The notes beneath the pieces were generated by a model. It saw nothing but the letters and a program-made list of their open reading frames with translations, made no database searches and had not been told where the DNA came from. Shown one piece after another: positions 38,052 through 47,564 of a stretch of DNA of 64,000 nt. The stretch comes from Pseudomonadota bacterium (lineage in GTDB: Bacteria > Pseudomonadota > Gammaproteobacteria > Steroidobacterales > MnTg04), in contig JACZVC010000013.1 of NCBI GenBank assembly GCA_022572885.1, positions 1 to 64,000 on the forward strand. The letters are read 5' to 3'. The first letter of the stretch is position 1; each line of letters begins with the position of its first letter. The position numbers and the translations under genes were made by a program.

Positions 38052-39074
38052 ATGCTGCCTAAAAGCCAGATTTGCCCGATTCGCTGGCAGGACAATGCAT
38101 TGTTTCTGCTGGATCAACGGCGCCTGCCCGCGACGGAGACCTGGTTGCGTCTGGAAAGCGCGCCCGAGGTTGCCGAGGCGATTCGCGACATGGTCGTCCG
38201 CGGCGCGCCGGCGATCGGTTTTGCGGCGGCTTTCGGCGTCGTTCTATCGGTTCAGCAGCACGGCACGGCGGCAGGCTGGCGGAATCGGGTCGACTCTGAC
38301 ATCGAAACGCTGGTGGCCGCAAGGCCCACGGCGGTCAATCTCGCGTGGTCGCTCGGTCGCATGACGAAGCTGCTGGCAACGGAGTCCGACAACCTGGCGG
38401 CAAGTCTGCTCGATGAAGCGCAGGATCAACTGGCGACCGACCGTGAGCAAAATCTGCATCTGGGGCAATTAGGCGCCGCGCTGATCGAAAAAGGCAGCAA
38501 GGTCATGACCCATTGCAACGCCGGCGCCCTGGCCACGGCTGGTTACGGGACCGCCCTGGCGGTGATTCGCGTGGGCCACTGGCAGAAGAAAATCGAGCAG
38601 GTCTTTGTTGGCGAAACCCGGCCATGGTTCCAGGGTTCTCGCTTGACCGCATGGGAGCTGGCCAAAGACGGCATACCGGTAACTTTGCTGGCTGATTCCG
38701 CCGCCGCCCAGGCGATGCGCCAGGCCGGGATTAACTGGCTGATCGTCGGTGCCGACCGGATAGCGGCCAATGGCGATGTCGCAAACAAGATCGGCACCTA
38801 TGGTCTCGCGGTTGCCGCACGCTACCACGGTGCGAAAGTGATGGTGGTGGCGCCCCACGCTACGGTGGATATGAGGGTCAGCGATGGTTCCGGAATCCCG
38901 CTCGAGCAGCGCCCGGCAAATGAAATTCTCGATGCAGCGGGCATCGAAAACTGTTTGCCGGATATCACCGTAGCCAATCCCGCTTTCGATATAACGCCGG
39001 CCGGGTTGGTCGATTTTATCGTGACCGAAAAAGGCGTTTTTCAGGCGCCTTTTACAGAGGCATTCAAGGCCTGA
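38052..39074 (+). CDS. mtnA: S-methyl-5-thioribose-1-phosphate isomerase
   Basis: MtnA isomerises methylthioribose-1-phosphate in the methionine salvage pathway. The 340-residue protein has VVRGAPAIGFAAAFGVVLSV, the active-site cysteine segment MTHCNAGALATAGYGTALAV, and the Asp segment GADRIAANGDVANKIGTYGL. No other salvage gene is adjacent, but the mtnA-gyrA neighbourhood is also seen in Pseudomonas. Confidence 0.96.
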   Translation: MLPKSQICPIRWQDNALFLLDQRRLPATETWLRLESAPEVAEAIRDMVVRGAPAIGFAAAFGVVLSVQQHGTAAGWRNRVDSDIETLVAARPTAVNLAWSLGRMTKLLATESDNLAASLLDEAQDQLATDREQNLHLGQLGAALIEKGSKVMTHCNAGALATAGYGTALAVIRVGHWQKKIEQVFVGETRPWFQGSRLTAWELAKDGIPVTLLADSAAAQAMRQAGINWLIVGADRIAANGDVANKIGTYGLAVAARYHGAKVMVVAPHATVDMRVSDGSGIPLEQRPANEILDAAGIENCLPDITVANPAFDITPAGLVDFIVTEKGVFQAPFTEAFKA

Positions 39075-39100
39075 AAATAGGCAAAATGGCCTGATTTAGC

Positions 39101-39129
39101 TAGGGCGAAATTGCTCCCTGTGCTAAGAT
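39101..39129 (+). promoter_or_regulatory. Probable gyrA promoter (extended -10)
   Basis: TGCTAAGAT (39121-39129) is an extended -10. A weak -35 (TAGGGC, 39101-39106) lies 17 bases upstream. Transcription would start near 39136. Confidence 0.45.
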
Positions 39130-39144
39130 ATAAACTTATTCAGA

Positions 39145-39177
39145 TGGCCTGGGCGGAGTGGTTCTCCGACCAGGCCA
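39145..39177 (+). promoter_or_regulatory. Stable hairpin in the gyrA 5' leader
   Basis: TGGCCTGG pairs with CCAGGCCA, and inside it CGGAG with CTCCG around TGGTT, with one G-A mismatch: 13 pairs. No T-run follows on either strand, so it is not a terminator. It would begin about ten bases into the gyrA mRNA. Confidence 0.6.
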
Positions 39178-39208
39178 AAATATTATTTGGAACCCCTTAA
39201 ATTCCCTT

Positions 39209-41761
39209 ATGGCCGAAATCGCAAGCGGAATAATTCACGTAAATCTCGAAGACGAAATGCGTCAGTCCTACCTGGACTACGCGATGAGCGTCATCGTTGG
39301 ACGGGCCTTGCCCGATGTGCGCGACGGGCTGAAACCGGTGCATCGCCGGGTCCTTTTTGCGATGAAGGAACTGGGCAACGACTACAACAAATCCTATAAG
39401 AAATCGGCCCGCATCGTCGGCGATGTGGTCGGCAAATATCACCCTCATGGCGACTCCGCCGTTTACGACACACTGGTGCGGATGGCGCAACCGTTTTCGA
39501 TGCGTTTTATGCTGGTCGACGGGCAGGGAAACTTTGGCTCGGTGGATGGTGATGCGCCGGCTGCGATGCGTTACACCGAGGTCAGAATGTCGCGCATCGC
39601 CCATGAATTGCTTGCCGATATCGACAAGGAAACCGTCGATTTCGTCGCCAACTACGATGAGTCGGAATTCGAACCATCGGTAATGCCGACCCGGGTTCCG
39701 AATCTCCTGGTCAATGGCTCGACCGGCATCGCCGTCGGCATGGCGACCAATATTCCACCCCACAACCTGGGGGAAGTCGTGGCGGCTTGTATGGCTTTGA
39801 TCGATGATCCGGAAATCGAAATCCGCGATTTGATCAAGCACCTGCCTGGCCCGGATTTTCCGACCGCTGCGATGATCAATGGCTCGAGCGGGATCTACCA
39901 GGCCTATACCACAGGCAGGGGGCGCATACACCTGCGTTCGAGGACGCATATTGAAGATATCGGCAGCCACGACAAGCAGGCCATTATCGTCACCGAGCTG
40001 CCATACCAGGTCAACAAAGCGAGATTGCTGGAAAAGATTGCTGAACTGGTGCGCAATAAAAAGATTGAAGGCATTACAGAACTGCGCGACGAGTCCGACA
40101 AGGACGGCATGCGGGTCGTCATCGAGCTGCGCCGCGGCGAAATTTCCGATGTTGTTCTGAACAACCTGTACAAACACACGCAGCTACAGACCGTGTTTGG
40201 TATCAACATGGTCGCTTTGGTAGACGGCCGGCCAAAACTCCTCGGTCTCAAACCGATTCTGGAAGCATTTTTGCGACACCGTCGCGAGGTCGTAACCCGG
40301 CGCTCGATATTCGAGTCGAAAAAGGCGCGCAGCCGCGCACACATCCTGGAAGGGCAGGCGATCGCGTTGGCGAATATCGACGAGATTATTGCCCTGATCA
40401 AGGGATCGCCATCGCCCACCGAAGCCAAGGCCGGCCTGCTGGCCCGGTCGTGGCAAGCGGGTCCGGTAACCGCGATGCTCGCCCAGGCGGGTGGCATCGA
40501 GTCTCGTCCGGACGATCTTGAGGAAAAATATGGCCTGGACAACGATAAATACCAGTTGTCGCCGGCGCAGGCACAAGCCATCCTGGAATTGCGACTGCAC
40601 CGGTTGACTGGTCTTGAGCAAGATAAAATACTTGGTGAATACAAAGGGTTACTAGAACTAATTAAAGGTCTTACTGAGATACTTTCCAATCCGGACCGGC
40701 TGTTGCAAGTCATCCGCGATGAGCTTCGGGTGATATCCGAGCTATATGCCGATGCCCGGCGAACGGAAATCCTCGAAGACCACAGTGACCTGACCATTGA
40801 GGACCTGATCCAGCAGGAAGACGTCGTCGTTACTCTTTCGCACGGTGGCTACGCAAAGGCACAGCCGTTGACGTCATACCAGGCGCAAAAACGCGGTGGG
40901 CGTGGGCGCACGGCGACCAAGGTCAAGGGGGAAGATTTCGTCGACCACCTTTTCGTCGCCAACACCCACGATACCTTGTTGTGCTTTTCCAGCCGGGGGA
41001 AACTTTACTGGCTCAAGGTTTACCGCTTGCCACAAGCCGGCAAGGGCGCGCGGGGCAAACCGATTGTCAACCTGCTGCCGCTGGCGCCGGATGAGCGCAT
41101 CAATGCCGTTCTACCGATCAAGGAATTTACCGAGGACCGGTTTGTCTTCATGGCAACCAGTAACGGTACTGTAAAGAAAACGGCGCTGAGCGCGTTTTCG
41201 AGACCGCGTACCAACGGCATCATCGCCCTGGACTTGAGAGACAACAATCACCTGGTCGGCGTCGCGATTACCGATGGCAGCCAGGATATCCTGCTGTATT
41301 CGAGTTCGGGTAAAGCCATTCGCTTCAACGAGAAAGACGTCAGGCCAATGGGCCGGCTGGCGGCCGGTGTCAGGGGCATCAGGCTGGCGCCCGGGCACGA
41401 GTTGATCGCGCTGATCATCGCGGCGGACGGTGCAATCCTTACAGCGACCGAACGTGGCTTCGGTAAACGCACCAGGCTCAGCGAATTCCCCATCCGCGGC
41501 CGGGGTGGCCAGGGCGTGATCGGCATCCAAACATCCAGGCGCAACGGGCGTCTGGTGGGTGCGCTGCAGGTTGCCGACGATGATGAGATCATGCTGATCA
41601 GCGCCGGTGGAACCTTGGTGCGCACACCGGTTTCGGAAATTTCCCTGCTTGGCCGCAATACCCAGGGTGTCAGACTTATCCGCTTGTCTGCAGGACAGAA
41701 ACTTGCCGGCATAGAACGAATCGCTGCGCTGGTCAATGATGAGGATGCTGGCGAAGAATGA
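39209..41761 (+). CDS. gyrA: DNA gyrase subunit A
   Basis: GyrA is the breakage-reunion subunit of DNA gyrase. The 850-residue protein has the active tyrosine in [12 protein letters not shown] and the quinolone-determining region [20 protein letters not shown], where Ser83 and Asp87 (E. coli numbering) are unchanged, i.e. the susceptible form. The GyrA-box [13 protein letters not shown] and beta-pinwheel repeats make up the C-terminus. The ATG at 39209 gives the conserved start MAEIASGI. It begins the gyrA-serC-serA-hisC-aroA series. Confidence 0.98.
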   Translation: MAEIASGIIHVNLEDEMRQSYLDYAMSVIVGRALPDVRDGLKPVHRRVLFAMKELGNDYNKSYKKSARIVGDVVGKYHPHGDSAVYDTLVRMAQPFSMRFMLVDGQGNFGSVDGDAPAAMRYTEVRMSRIAHELLADIDKETVDFVANYDESEFEPSVMPTRVPNLLVNGSTGIAVGMATNIPPHNLGEVVAACMALIDDPEIEIRDLIKHLPGPDFPTAAMINGSSGIYQAYTTGRGRIHLRSRTHIEDIGSHDKQAIIVTELPYQVNKARLLEKIAELVRNKKIEGITELRDESDKDGMRVVIELRRGEISDVVLNNLYKHTQLQTVFGINMVALVDGRPKLLGLKPILEAFLRHRREVVTRRSIFESKKARSRAHILEGQAIALANIDEIIALIKGSPSPTEAKAGLLARSWQAGPVTAMLAQAGGIESRPDDLEEKYGLDNDKYQLSPAQAQAILELRLHRLTGLEQDKILGEYKGLLELIKGLTEILSNPDRLLQVIRDELRVISELYADARRTEILEDHSDLTIEDLIQQEDVVVTLSHGGYAKAQPLTSYQAQKRGGRGRTATKVKGEDFVDHLFVANTHDTLLCFSSRGKLYWLKVYRLPQAGKGARGKPIVNLLPLAPDERINAVLPIKEFTEDRFVFMATSNGTVKKTALSAFSRPRTNGIIALDLRDNNHLVGVAITDGSQDILLYSSSGKAIRFNEKDVRPMGRLAAGVRGIRLAPGHELIALIIAADGAILTATERGFGKRTRLSEFPIRGRGGQGVIGIQTSRRNGRLVGALQVADDDEIMLISAGGTLVRTPVSEISLLGRNTQGVRLIRLSAGQKLAGIERIAALVNDEDAGEE

Positions 41762-41806
41762 CGCGGACAGTTTCTCGGGTCTTTTTCAGGTTGGGAGCTT
41801 GTGACC

Positions 41807-42901
41807 ATGAAGCGGGCATATAATTTCAGTCCGGGGCCGGCGATGTTGCCGGATCCGGTCATTGAACGCCTGCGGGAAGAGGCGGGCGACTGGCATGGCT
41901 CCGGCATGGCGGCGATGGAAATGGGCCATCGTAGCGCGGAGTTTACTTCGATAGCCGAAAAGGCCGAAGCCGATCTGCGGGACTTGCTGTCCATTCCCGA
42001 TAGCTACAAAGTGTTGTTCATGCAAGGCGGAGCGACCGCACAGTTTGCGGCCGTGCCGATGAACCTGTGTACGCCGGACGATACAGCCGACTACCTGGTG
42101 ACCGGTTACTGGTCGAGAATGGCAGTCAAGGAAGGCGCCCGTTTTTGTCAGGCAAATATCGTTCTGGATACGGCAGACAACGGCGACACGAGCATCCCGG
42201 AGGCAGACCAATGGCGCCTGTCTGACCAGGCCGCGTTTTTTCATTACGTCGACAATGAAACCATTGGCGGCGTCCGTTTGCCGATTGTGCCGGTGACCCA
42301 GGCGCCGCTGGTGGTGGATATGTCGTCGAGCATCCTGTCGGAACCGATTAATGTGCAAGACTACGGGGTCATCTACGCCGGGGCGCAAAAGAATATTGGC
42401 CCGGCGGGCCTGACGATTGTCATTGTCCGTGACGAGTTGATTATTGAAAAAAAGGGAAGCGCTCCAAAGGGCGCAATACCGGCCGTTTTGGATTACCGGA
42501 AAATGGCGGATGCCGGGTCCATGCTGAATACGCCCCCGACTTTTTCCTGGTACGCGGCAGGGTTGGTTTTCGAGTGGCTCAAGGTGCAAGGTGGGGTCGA
42601 GAAAATGGCTGCCCGTAACCGGGCCAAGGCGGATCGCCTTTACCGGGCGATAGACAACAGCGATTTTTACGCCAACCCGGTTGCAATCAAATACCGATCG
42701 GTGATGAATATTCCGTTCATGCTGGCTGACGAGACTCTCGATGCTTTGTTTCTCGAGCAAGCCGCGGAGCGTGGCCTCACTTCGCTAAAGGGGCATCGTT
42801 CGATCGGCGGTATGCGAGCCAGCATTTATAATTCGATGCCTGATGAGGGCGTCGATGCGCTGGTGGAATTCATGGGCGAGTTCGAGCGCACCAATGGTTA
42901 A
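41807..42901 (+). CDS. serC: Phosphoserine aminotransferase
   Basis: SerC converts 3-phosphohydroxypyruvate to phosphoserine and also serves pyridoxal phosphate synthesis. The 364-residue protein starts KRAYNFSPGPAMLPDPVIER and has VLFMQGGATAQFAAVPMNLC and the PLP-lysine region GVIYAGAQKNIGPAGLTIVI. The ATG at 41807 is two codons inside an alternative GTG. serA, the preceding enzyme in the pathway, follows 27 bases downstream. Confidence 0.97.
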   Translation: MKRAYNFSPGPAMLPDPVIERLREEAGDWHGSGMAAMEMGHRSAEFTSIAEKAEADLRDLLSIPDSYKVLFMQGGATAQFAAVPMNLCTPDDTADYLVTGYWSRMAVKEGARFCQANIVLDTADNGDTSIPEADQWRLSDQAAFFHYVDNETIGGVRLPIVPVTQAPLVVDMSSSILSEPINVQDYGVIYAGAQKNIGPAGLTIVIVRDELIIEKKGSAPKGAIPAVLDYRKMADAGSMLNTPPTFSWYAAGLVFEWLKVQGGVEKMAARNRAKADRLYRAIDNSDFYANPVAIKYRSVMNIPFMLADETLDALFLEQAAERGLTSLKGHRSIGGMRASIYNSMPDEGVDALVEFMGEFERTNG

Positions 42902-42928
42902 GCCTTCGCCGGGTATCAGGCTACGGTC

Positions 42929-44107
42929 ATGAACCACAAAACACGATTCAAGATTCTGACTTTGAATAATATAGCGCTGGCGGGGCTGAAACGGTTTCCG
43001 CGTGAGCGCTATGAAGTGGCGTCGGATATGTTGCACCCGGATGCAATCATGCTGCGCTCCCACAACATGCATGACATGGAAATTCCCGATACGCTGCTTG
43101 CGGTCGCAAGGGCGGGCGCCGGGGTCAACAATATTCCCGTCGAAAGGTGCAGCGCCGCCGGCGTACCGGTATTCAATGCCCCGGGCGCAAACGCCAATGC
43201 CGTCAAGGAACTGGTGTTGACCGCAATTTTTCTTGCCGCCAGGAACATCTGCCAGGCGGCGGATCACGTCAAGAACCTCCGGGTGGAAGGCGCGGAACTG
43301 GATGCGGCCGTTGAAGCGGGCAAGAAAAAATTTGTCGGCTTTGAGATACCGGGCAGGACTCTCGGTGTCGTGGGTCTGGGCGCCATCGGCGTCGAAGTGG
43401 CCAATGCGGCGCTGAATCTTGGCATGAAAGTTGTGGGTTTCGACCCGCAGATAACCGTCAGGCGTGCCTGGCAAATGTCATCCGGCGTGGAACAGGCGAG
43501 CAGTCTTGACGATCTCTTTTCGCGAGTCGACGTCTTGACCACGCATGTGCCGGTTACCGAGGAAACCCGGAACCTGGTCAACGGCGACCGGCTTCGACTG
43601 ATGCGCGATGGCTCGGTCTTGTTGAATTTCGCCAGGGCGCCGATCGTGGACGAGGATGCGGTGGCAAAAGCGCTCGAGAGCGGTAAATTGCATGCTTTTG
43701 TCACCGATTTTCCCAGCGCCGCGCTGAAGAATCATCCGCGGGTGACGGCGCTTCCCCACCTCGGCGCATCGACCTATGAGGCCGAGGAGAACTGCGCCAT
43801 CATGGTCGCCGACAATCTCCGGGATTTCCTGGAGAACGGCAATATTCGGCATTCCGTGAATTTCCCGGAGGCCGTCTTGTCCCGCAATGGCCGCCAAAGG
43901 CTGGTCGTTGCCAATGCCAATGTGCCCAATATGGTCGGTCAGATTTCCACGACTCTTGCCGAGGCGAGCCTGAATATCGCGGATCTTCTGAACAAATCCA
44001 AGGGTGGCCTGGCTTATACGCTGGTTGACATCGATGGCAAGGCGGATGCGGAGACAGTGGACAAGATTGGCGGTATCGACGGTGTTTTATCGGTGCGCGC
44101 CTTATAA
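42929..44107 (+). CDS. serA: D-3-phosphoglycerate dehydrogenase
   Basis: SerA catalyses the first step of serine synthesis. The 392-residue protein has the 2-hydroxyacid dehydrogenase pattern: VARAGAGVNNIPVERCSAAG, LGVVGLGAIGVEVANAALNL (NAD site), HVPVTEETRNLVNGDRLRLM, and the catalytic His in LPHLGASTYEAEENCAIMVA. A C-terminal ACT domain is present (NMVGQISTTLAEASLNIADL), so serine feedback is likely. Together with serC it gives two of three serine-pathway steps in tandem. Confidence 0.93.
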   Translation: MNHKTRFKILTLNNIALAGLKRFPRERYEVASDMLHPDAIMLRSHNMHDMEIPDTLLAVARAGAGVNNIPVERCSAAGVPVFNAPGANANAVKELVLTAIFLAARNICQAADHVKNLRVEGAELDAAVEAGKKKFVGFEIPGRTLGVVGLGAIGVEVANAALNLGMKVVGFDPQITVRRAWQMSSGVEQASSLDDLFSRVDVLTTHVPVTEETRNLVNGDRLRLMRDGSVLLNFARAPIVDEDAVAKALESGKLHAFVTDFPSAALKNHPRVTALPHLGASTYEAEENCAIMVADNLRDFLENGNIRHSVNFPEAVLSRNGRQRLVVANANVPNMVGQISTTLAEASLNIADLLNKSKGGLAYTLVDIDGKADAETVDKIGGIDGVLSVRAL

Positions 44108-44224
44108 CGGGCTGAATGTTTAGCGAACGCCAGGCGACCGCGGTTGGTTCCTGCGTCATGACCCGCAGCGATGGTTTTTTGTTTGTTACCATGAAATTTT
44201 CCAAACACGAGTCGGGAGAAAAGC

Positions 44225-45340
44225 ATGCCTCGATCACCGCTTGATCTTGCCGCCCCCGGTGTTCGGGAAATTGACCCGTACCAGCCCGGCAAGCCCATCG
44301 ATGAACTCGAGCGCGAGTACGGGATCAGTAACAGCATCAAGCTGGCCTCAAACGAGAATCCGCTGGGACCGGGCGCAAAAGTCATGGCCGCGATCGCCAA
44401 GGCCGCGCCACAGGCAGCCTTGTACCCCGACGGCAACGGGTTTCATCTGAAGGAAGCGCTGGCGGCGCATCACCATGTCGGCATCGACAGGATCACGCTT
44501 GGTAATGGTTCGAATGATGTATTGGTGTTGCTTGCGGAAGCGTTCCTGACGCCGAGTCACGAGGCAATCTACTCCGAGTACGCGTTCGCGGTTTATCCAC
44601 TGGCCGTGCAGGCGGTCGGTGCCACCGCGAAAGTCAGCGCCGCGCAGCCGGGAGATTCTTTTTCACCGTTGGGCCATGACCTCGGTGAAATGGAAACCTT
44701 GATCGGCGACCGGACCCGCCTGATTTTTATTGCCAATCCAAACAACCCCACCGGTACCTGGATAAAAAGCCGCGAACTTAGAGATTTTATCGGGCAGGTG
44801 CCTGATCACGCGCTGGTTGTCGTGGACGAAGCCTATTTCGATTACCTGGAAGAGCAGGACTATCCGGATACCAGCCAATGGCTGGACGATTTTCCGAACC
44901 TGGTCGTTACCCGAACCTTTTCCAAAGCCTACGGCCTGGCAGGCCTGCGCATCGGTTATTCGCTATCGCATCCGGATGTGGCCAATGTCCTGAACCGGAT
45001 TCGCCAGCCGTTCAATGTCAATTCCCTGGCGCTGGAAGCCGCGTGCGCCGCGATCAACGATAAAATGCACCTGCAACGCTGTGTCTCCCTGAACAACGAG
45101 CAGCGCGACATTGTGGGGGCTGGATTGAAGAAACTGGGCTTGCGGTTTATCCCGTCGGTGGCCAATTTCATATTGGTCGATATGGGCCGGCCGGCCATGC
45201 CGGTTTACGAAGACTTGCTGCGCCAGGGCGTCATCGTACGGCCGGTTGGCAACTATGGCTTGCCCGAGCACCTGAGAATTTCGATCGGCACGGCAGAGCA
45301 AAACCAGCGCTTGTTGCAGGCACTGCGCCAGGTGTTTTGA
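44225..45340 (+). CDS. hisC: Histidinol-phosphate aminotransferase
   Basis: HisC makes histidinol phosphate in histidine synthesis; the HisC2 type here is common next to aroA and may also act on aromatic amino acids. The 371-residue class I/II aminotransferase has IKLASNENPLGPGAKVMAAI, IFIANPNNPTGTWI, VVVDEAYFDY, and the PLP lysine in RTFSKAYGLAGLRIGY. The ATG at 44225 follows GGAGAAAAGC. Confidence 0.94.
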   Translation: MPRSPLDLAAPGVREIDPYQPGKPIDELEREYGISNSIKLASNENPLGPGAKVMAAIAKAAPQAALYPDGNGFHLKEALAAHHHVGIDRITLGNGSNDVLVLLAEAFLTPSHEAIYSEYAFAVYPLAVQAVGATAKVSAAQPGDSFSPLGHDLGEMETLIGDRTRLIFIANPNNPTGTWIKSRELRDFIGQVPDHALVVVDEAYFDYLEEQDYPDTSQWLDDFPNLVVTRTFSKAYGLAGLRIGYSLSHPDVANVLNRIRQPFNVNSLALEAACAAINDKMHLQRCVSLNNEQRDIVGAGLKKLGLRFIPSVANFILVDMGRPAMPVYEDLLRQGVIVRPVGNYGLPEHLRISIGTAEQNQRLLQALRQVF

Positions 45341-45377
45341 GCCGGCTTATTCATGAATAATCCGGGTTAGGGGTCAG

Positions 45378-46733
45378 TTGAGCAGCGCGTCACATCGCCA
45401 CACCGCCGATGCCGGTCGCCTGACCATCGCCGGCGGCCATGTCGGCGGCACCATTCGTGTTCCCGGCGACAAATCGATCAGTCACCGGGTTGCGATGTTC
45501 GCGGCCATGGCCAGCGGGACCAGCGTCATCAAAGGATTCTGTCACGGCGACGATTGCCTGGCGACGCTGTCTGCGTTGCATGGTCTGGGGGTCGAGCATG
45601 CGTGGGACGACCAGGTCTTGAGCATATATGGCAATGGACGTGACGGTCTGGGCGCGCCGGGGGCGGCGATAGACTGCGGTAATTCGGGAACCACGATGCG
45701 CCTGTTGTGCGGGTTGCTGGCGCCGCAAGACTTTGCCAGTACCTTGGTCGGCGATGATTCGCTGAGCCGGCGGCCGATGGAGCGTGTGGCGGAGCCGCTA
45801 CGGCAGATGGGTGCGCGGATCGCCACGACCGACGGGTGTCCTCCGCTGCGGATAGATGGCAATCCACGGCTCAGGGCGGCCCGGATAGACGTCGAGGTTG
45901 CCAGCGCGCAGGTCAAGACCGCGCTAATGCTGGCCGCGCTTTATGCCGATGGCGAAAGCAGGATTTCCACCCCGGGCAGGGTCAGGGATCACAGTGAGCG
46001 GTTGTTGCCCTTGTTCGGCTGTCCGGTCCGCGTCGACGGGCAAGCCACGGTGGTGCCCGGGCGCGTAGGTTTGCGGGCGATCGAATTCAGCGTACCCGGG
46101 GATATTTCGGCCGCCGCATTTTTTATGGTTGCCGCCTGCCTGGCAGGTCATGGGCTTACCCGGATTGTCGATGTGGGTCTGAACCCCGGACGCAGCGCGC
46201 TGATCCGATTGTTGCAGGGCATGGGCGCGCGGATCGAAGTAACGGAGCGTCCCGCCGGCGCAGCGGAACCGATCGGCGAGATTCATGTCTGGCGTTCGAG
46301 TTTGACCGGGGTTGACGTGCCGCGGGAACTGGTGGCGCCTGCAATAGACGAGTTTCCGGCGCTTTGCGTAGCGGCGGCCTGCGCCAGTGGCGAAACGACG
46401 ATTCGGGGCGCGGGTGAATTGCGTTTCAAGGAGAGCGATCGAATCGCAACCATGGCCGTTGCTTTGCGCACCCTGGGCGTTTTCGTAGAGACCAGCTCTG
46501 ACGGGCTGCTCATCCGGGGCGGCGAAATCAGCGGGGGCACCGTCGATTGCGGCGGCGATCATCGCATCGCGATGGCATTGAGCGTTCTTGGCCTGGTATC
46601 CCGGGATCCGTTGACAGTGACCGGGACGGAATGCATCCAGACCTCGTTTCCCGGGTTTCAGGATTTGCTGGCAAAAGCGGGGGCGAACATCATCGCCAGT
46701 CCGGAAATTCGATTATCCGGTGAGGTTCAGTAA
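45378..46733 (+). CDS. aroA: 3-phosphoshikimate 1-carboxyvinyltransferase (EPSP synthase)
   Basis: AroA makes EPSP in the shikimate pathway. The 451-residue protein has VPGDKSISHRVAMFAAMASG, IDCGNSGTTMRLLCGLLA and ELRFKESDRIATMAVALRTL. DDSLSRRPMERVAEPLRQMG and VASAQVKTALMLAALYADGE resemble the Bacillus-like (class II) branch rather than E. coli. The Gly of GNSGT, which matters for glyphosate contact, is retained. The start is TTG at 45378 after AGGGG. cmk overlaps its stop by one base (TAATG). Confidence 0.96.
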   Translation: MSSASHRHTADAGRLTIAGGHVGGTIRVPGDKSISHRVAMFAAMASGTSVIKGFCHGDDCLATLSALHGLGVEHAWDDQVLSIYGNGRDGLGAPGAAIDCGNSGTTMRLLCGLLAPQDFASTLVGDDSLSRRPMERVAEPLRQMGARIATTDGCPPLRIDGNPRLRAARIDVEVASAQVKTALMLAALYADGESRISTPGRVRDHSERLLPLFGCPVRVDGQATVVPGRVGLRAIEFSVPGDISAAAFFMVAACLAGHGLTRIVDVGLNPGRSALIRLLQGMGARIEVTERPAGAAEPIGEIHVWRSSLTGVDVPRELVAPAIDEFPALCVAAACASGETTIRGAGELRFKESDRIATMAVALRTLGVFVETSSDGLLIRGGEISGGTVDCGGDHRIAMALSVLGLVSRDPLTVTGTECIQTSFPGFQDLLAKAGANIIASPEIRLSGEVQ

Positions 46734-47434
46734 TGGGGGACACTGTGGGCGACCAGGACATTGCTGTCGTCGCGATCGACGGGCCCAGCGGGTCGGGTAA
46801 GGGAACCATTGCGCAACGATTGGCGGGCTACCTGGGCTGGCATTTCCTGGACAGCGGCGCTTTGTACCGGCTGGTCGCGGTCGCCGCGAAAGAGTCCTCC
46901 GTCGACCTGGATGATGAAGCCGGGCTTGGTCGCCTGGCGGCTGGCCTGGACGTCAGATTCGACAGCACGGCGGACGGGACCGAGCAAATATTTTTGGGTC
47001 AGACTGATGTCGCCAGCGAAGTCAGAACCGAAGAAACCGGGAAAATTGCTTCGAAAATCGCTGCGATGCCGCAGGTGCGCGCGGCCTTAATGGAACTGCA
47101 AAAAAGATTCCGCCAGACACCGGGCCTGGTCGCCGATGGGCGCGATATGGGTAGCGTGGTTTTCCCGGATGCGACGGTAAAAATTTTTCTCACGGCCAGC
47201 CCCGAAGAAAGGGCCCGGAGACGACATAAGCAGTTGAAGGACAAGGGAATTGATGTTAGCCTTCCGGCCGTTTCCGCAGACATCGCGGAGCGTGATCGCA
47301 GGGATAGGGAACGTGCGGTTGCGCCGTTAAGGCCGGCTCCGGATGCGGTGATTCTGGATACCACCGGCCTCTCGATAAGCGAAGTGGTAGAACAGGCGAA
47401 GAAAATAGTCGCCACGACTTTGGCTGACCGGTGA
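46733..47434 (+). CDS. cmk: Cytidylate kinase
   Basis: Cmk phosphorylates CMP and dCMP. The 233-residue protein has the P-loop [30 protein letters not shown], and [20 protein letters not shown] with [20 protein letters not shown]. Its ATG overlaps the aroA stop, so the two are coupled. A terminator-like hairpin separates it from rpsA. Confidence 0.96.
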   Translation: MGDTVGDQDIAVVAIDGPSGSGKGTIAQRLAGYLGWHFLDSGALYRLVAVAAKESSVDLDDEAGLGRLAAGLDVRFDSTADGTEQIFLGQTDVASEVRTEETGKIASKIAAMPQVRAALMELQKRFRQTPGLVADGRDMGSVVFPDATVKIFLTASPEERARRRHKQLKDKGIDVSLPAVSADIAERDRRDRERAVAPLRPAPDAVILDTTGLSISEVVEQAKKIVATTLADR

Positions 47435-47467
47435 ACCGGTAGCGAAAGCCCGCGGGGGCAATGGAGC

Positions 47468-47497
47468 GCTTTCCAAGGATTGGGGAGCATTTTTTTT
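47468..47497 (+). terminator. Intrinsic terminator between cmk and rpsA
   Basis: GCTTTCC (47468-47474) pairs with GGGGAGC (47482-47488; two G-U pairs) around AAGGATT and is followed by eight Ts. It may end the aroA-cmk message or act as an attenuator ahead of rpsA. Confidence 0.7.
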
Positions 47498-47538
47498 GAC
47501 GACGTTGCAGCAAGGATGTGGGCAACGAATTAAATGGC

Positions 47539-47550
47539 GGGCGCAAGCCC
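47539..47550 (+). promoter_or_regulatory. Hairpin in the rpsA leader
   Basis: GGGC-GCAA-GCCC forms a short stem with a GNRA tetraloop 15 bases upstream of the rpsA ATG. No Shine-Dalgarno sequence follows it. In E. coli the rpsA leader also lacks a good Shine-Dalgarno and is bound by S1 itself; the parallel is inference. Confidence 0.4.
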
Positions 47551-47564
47551 TTGGTATTAACAAA

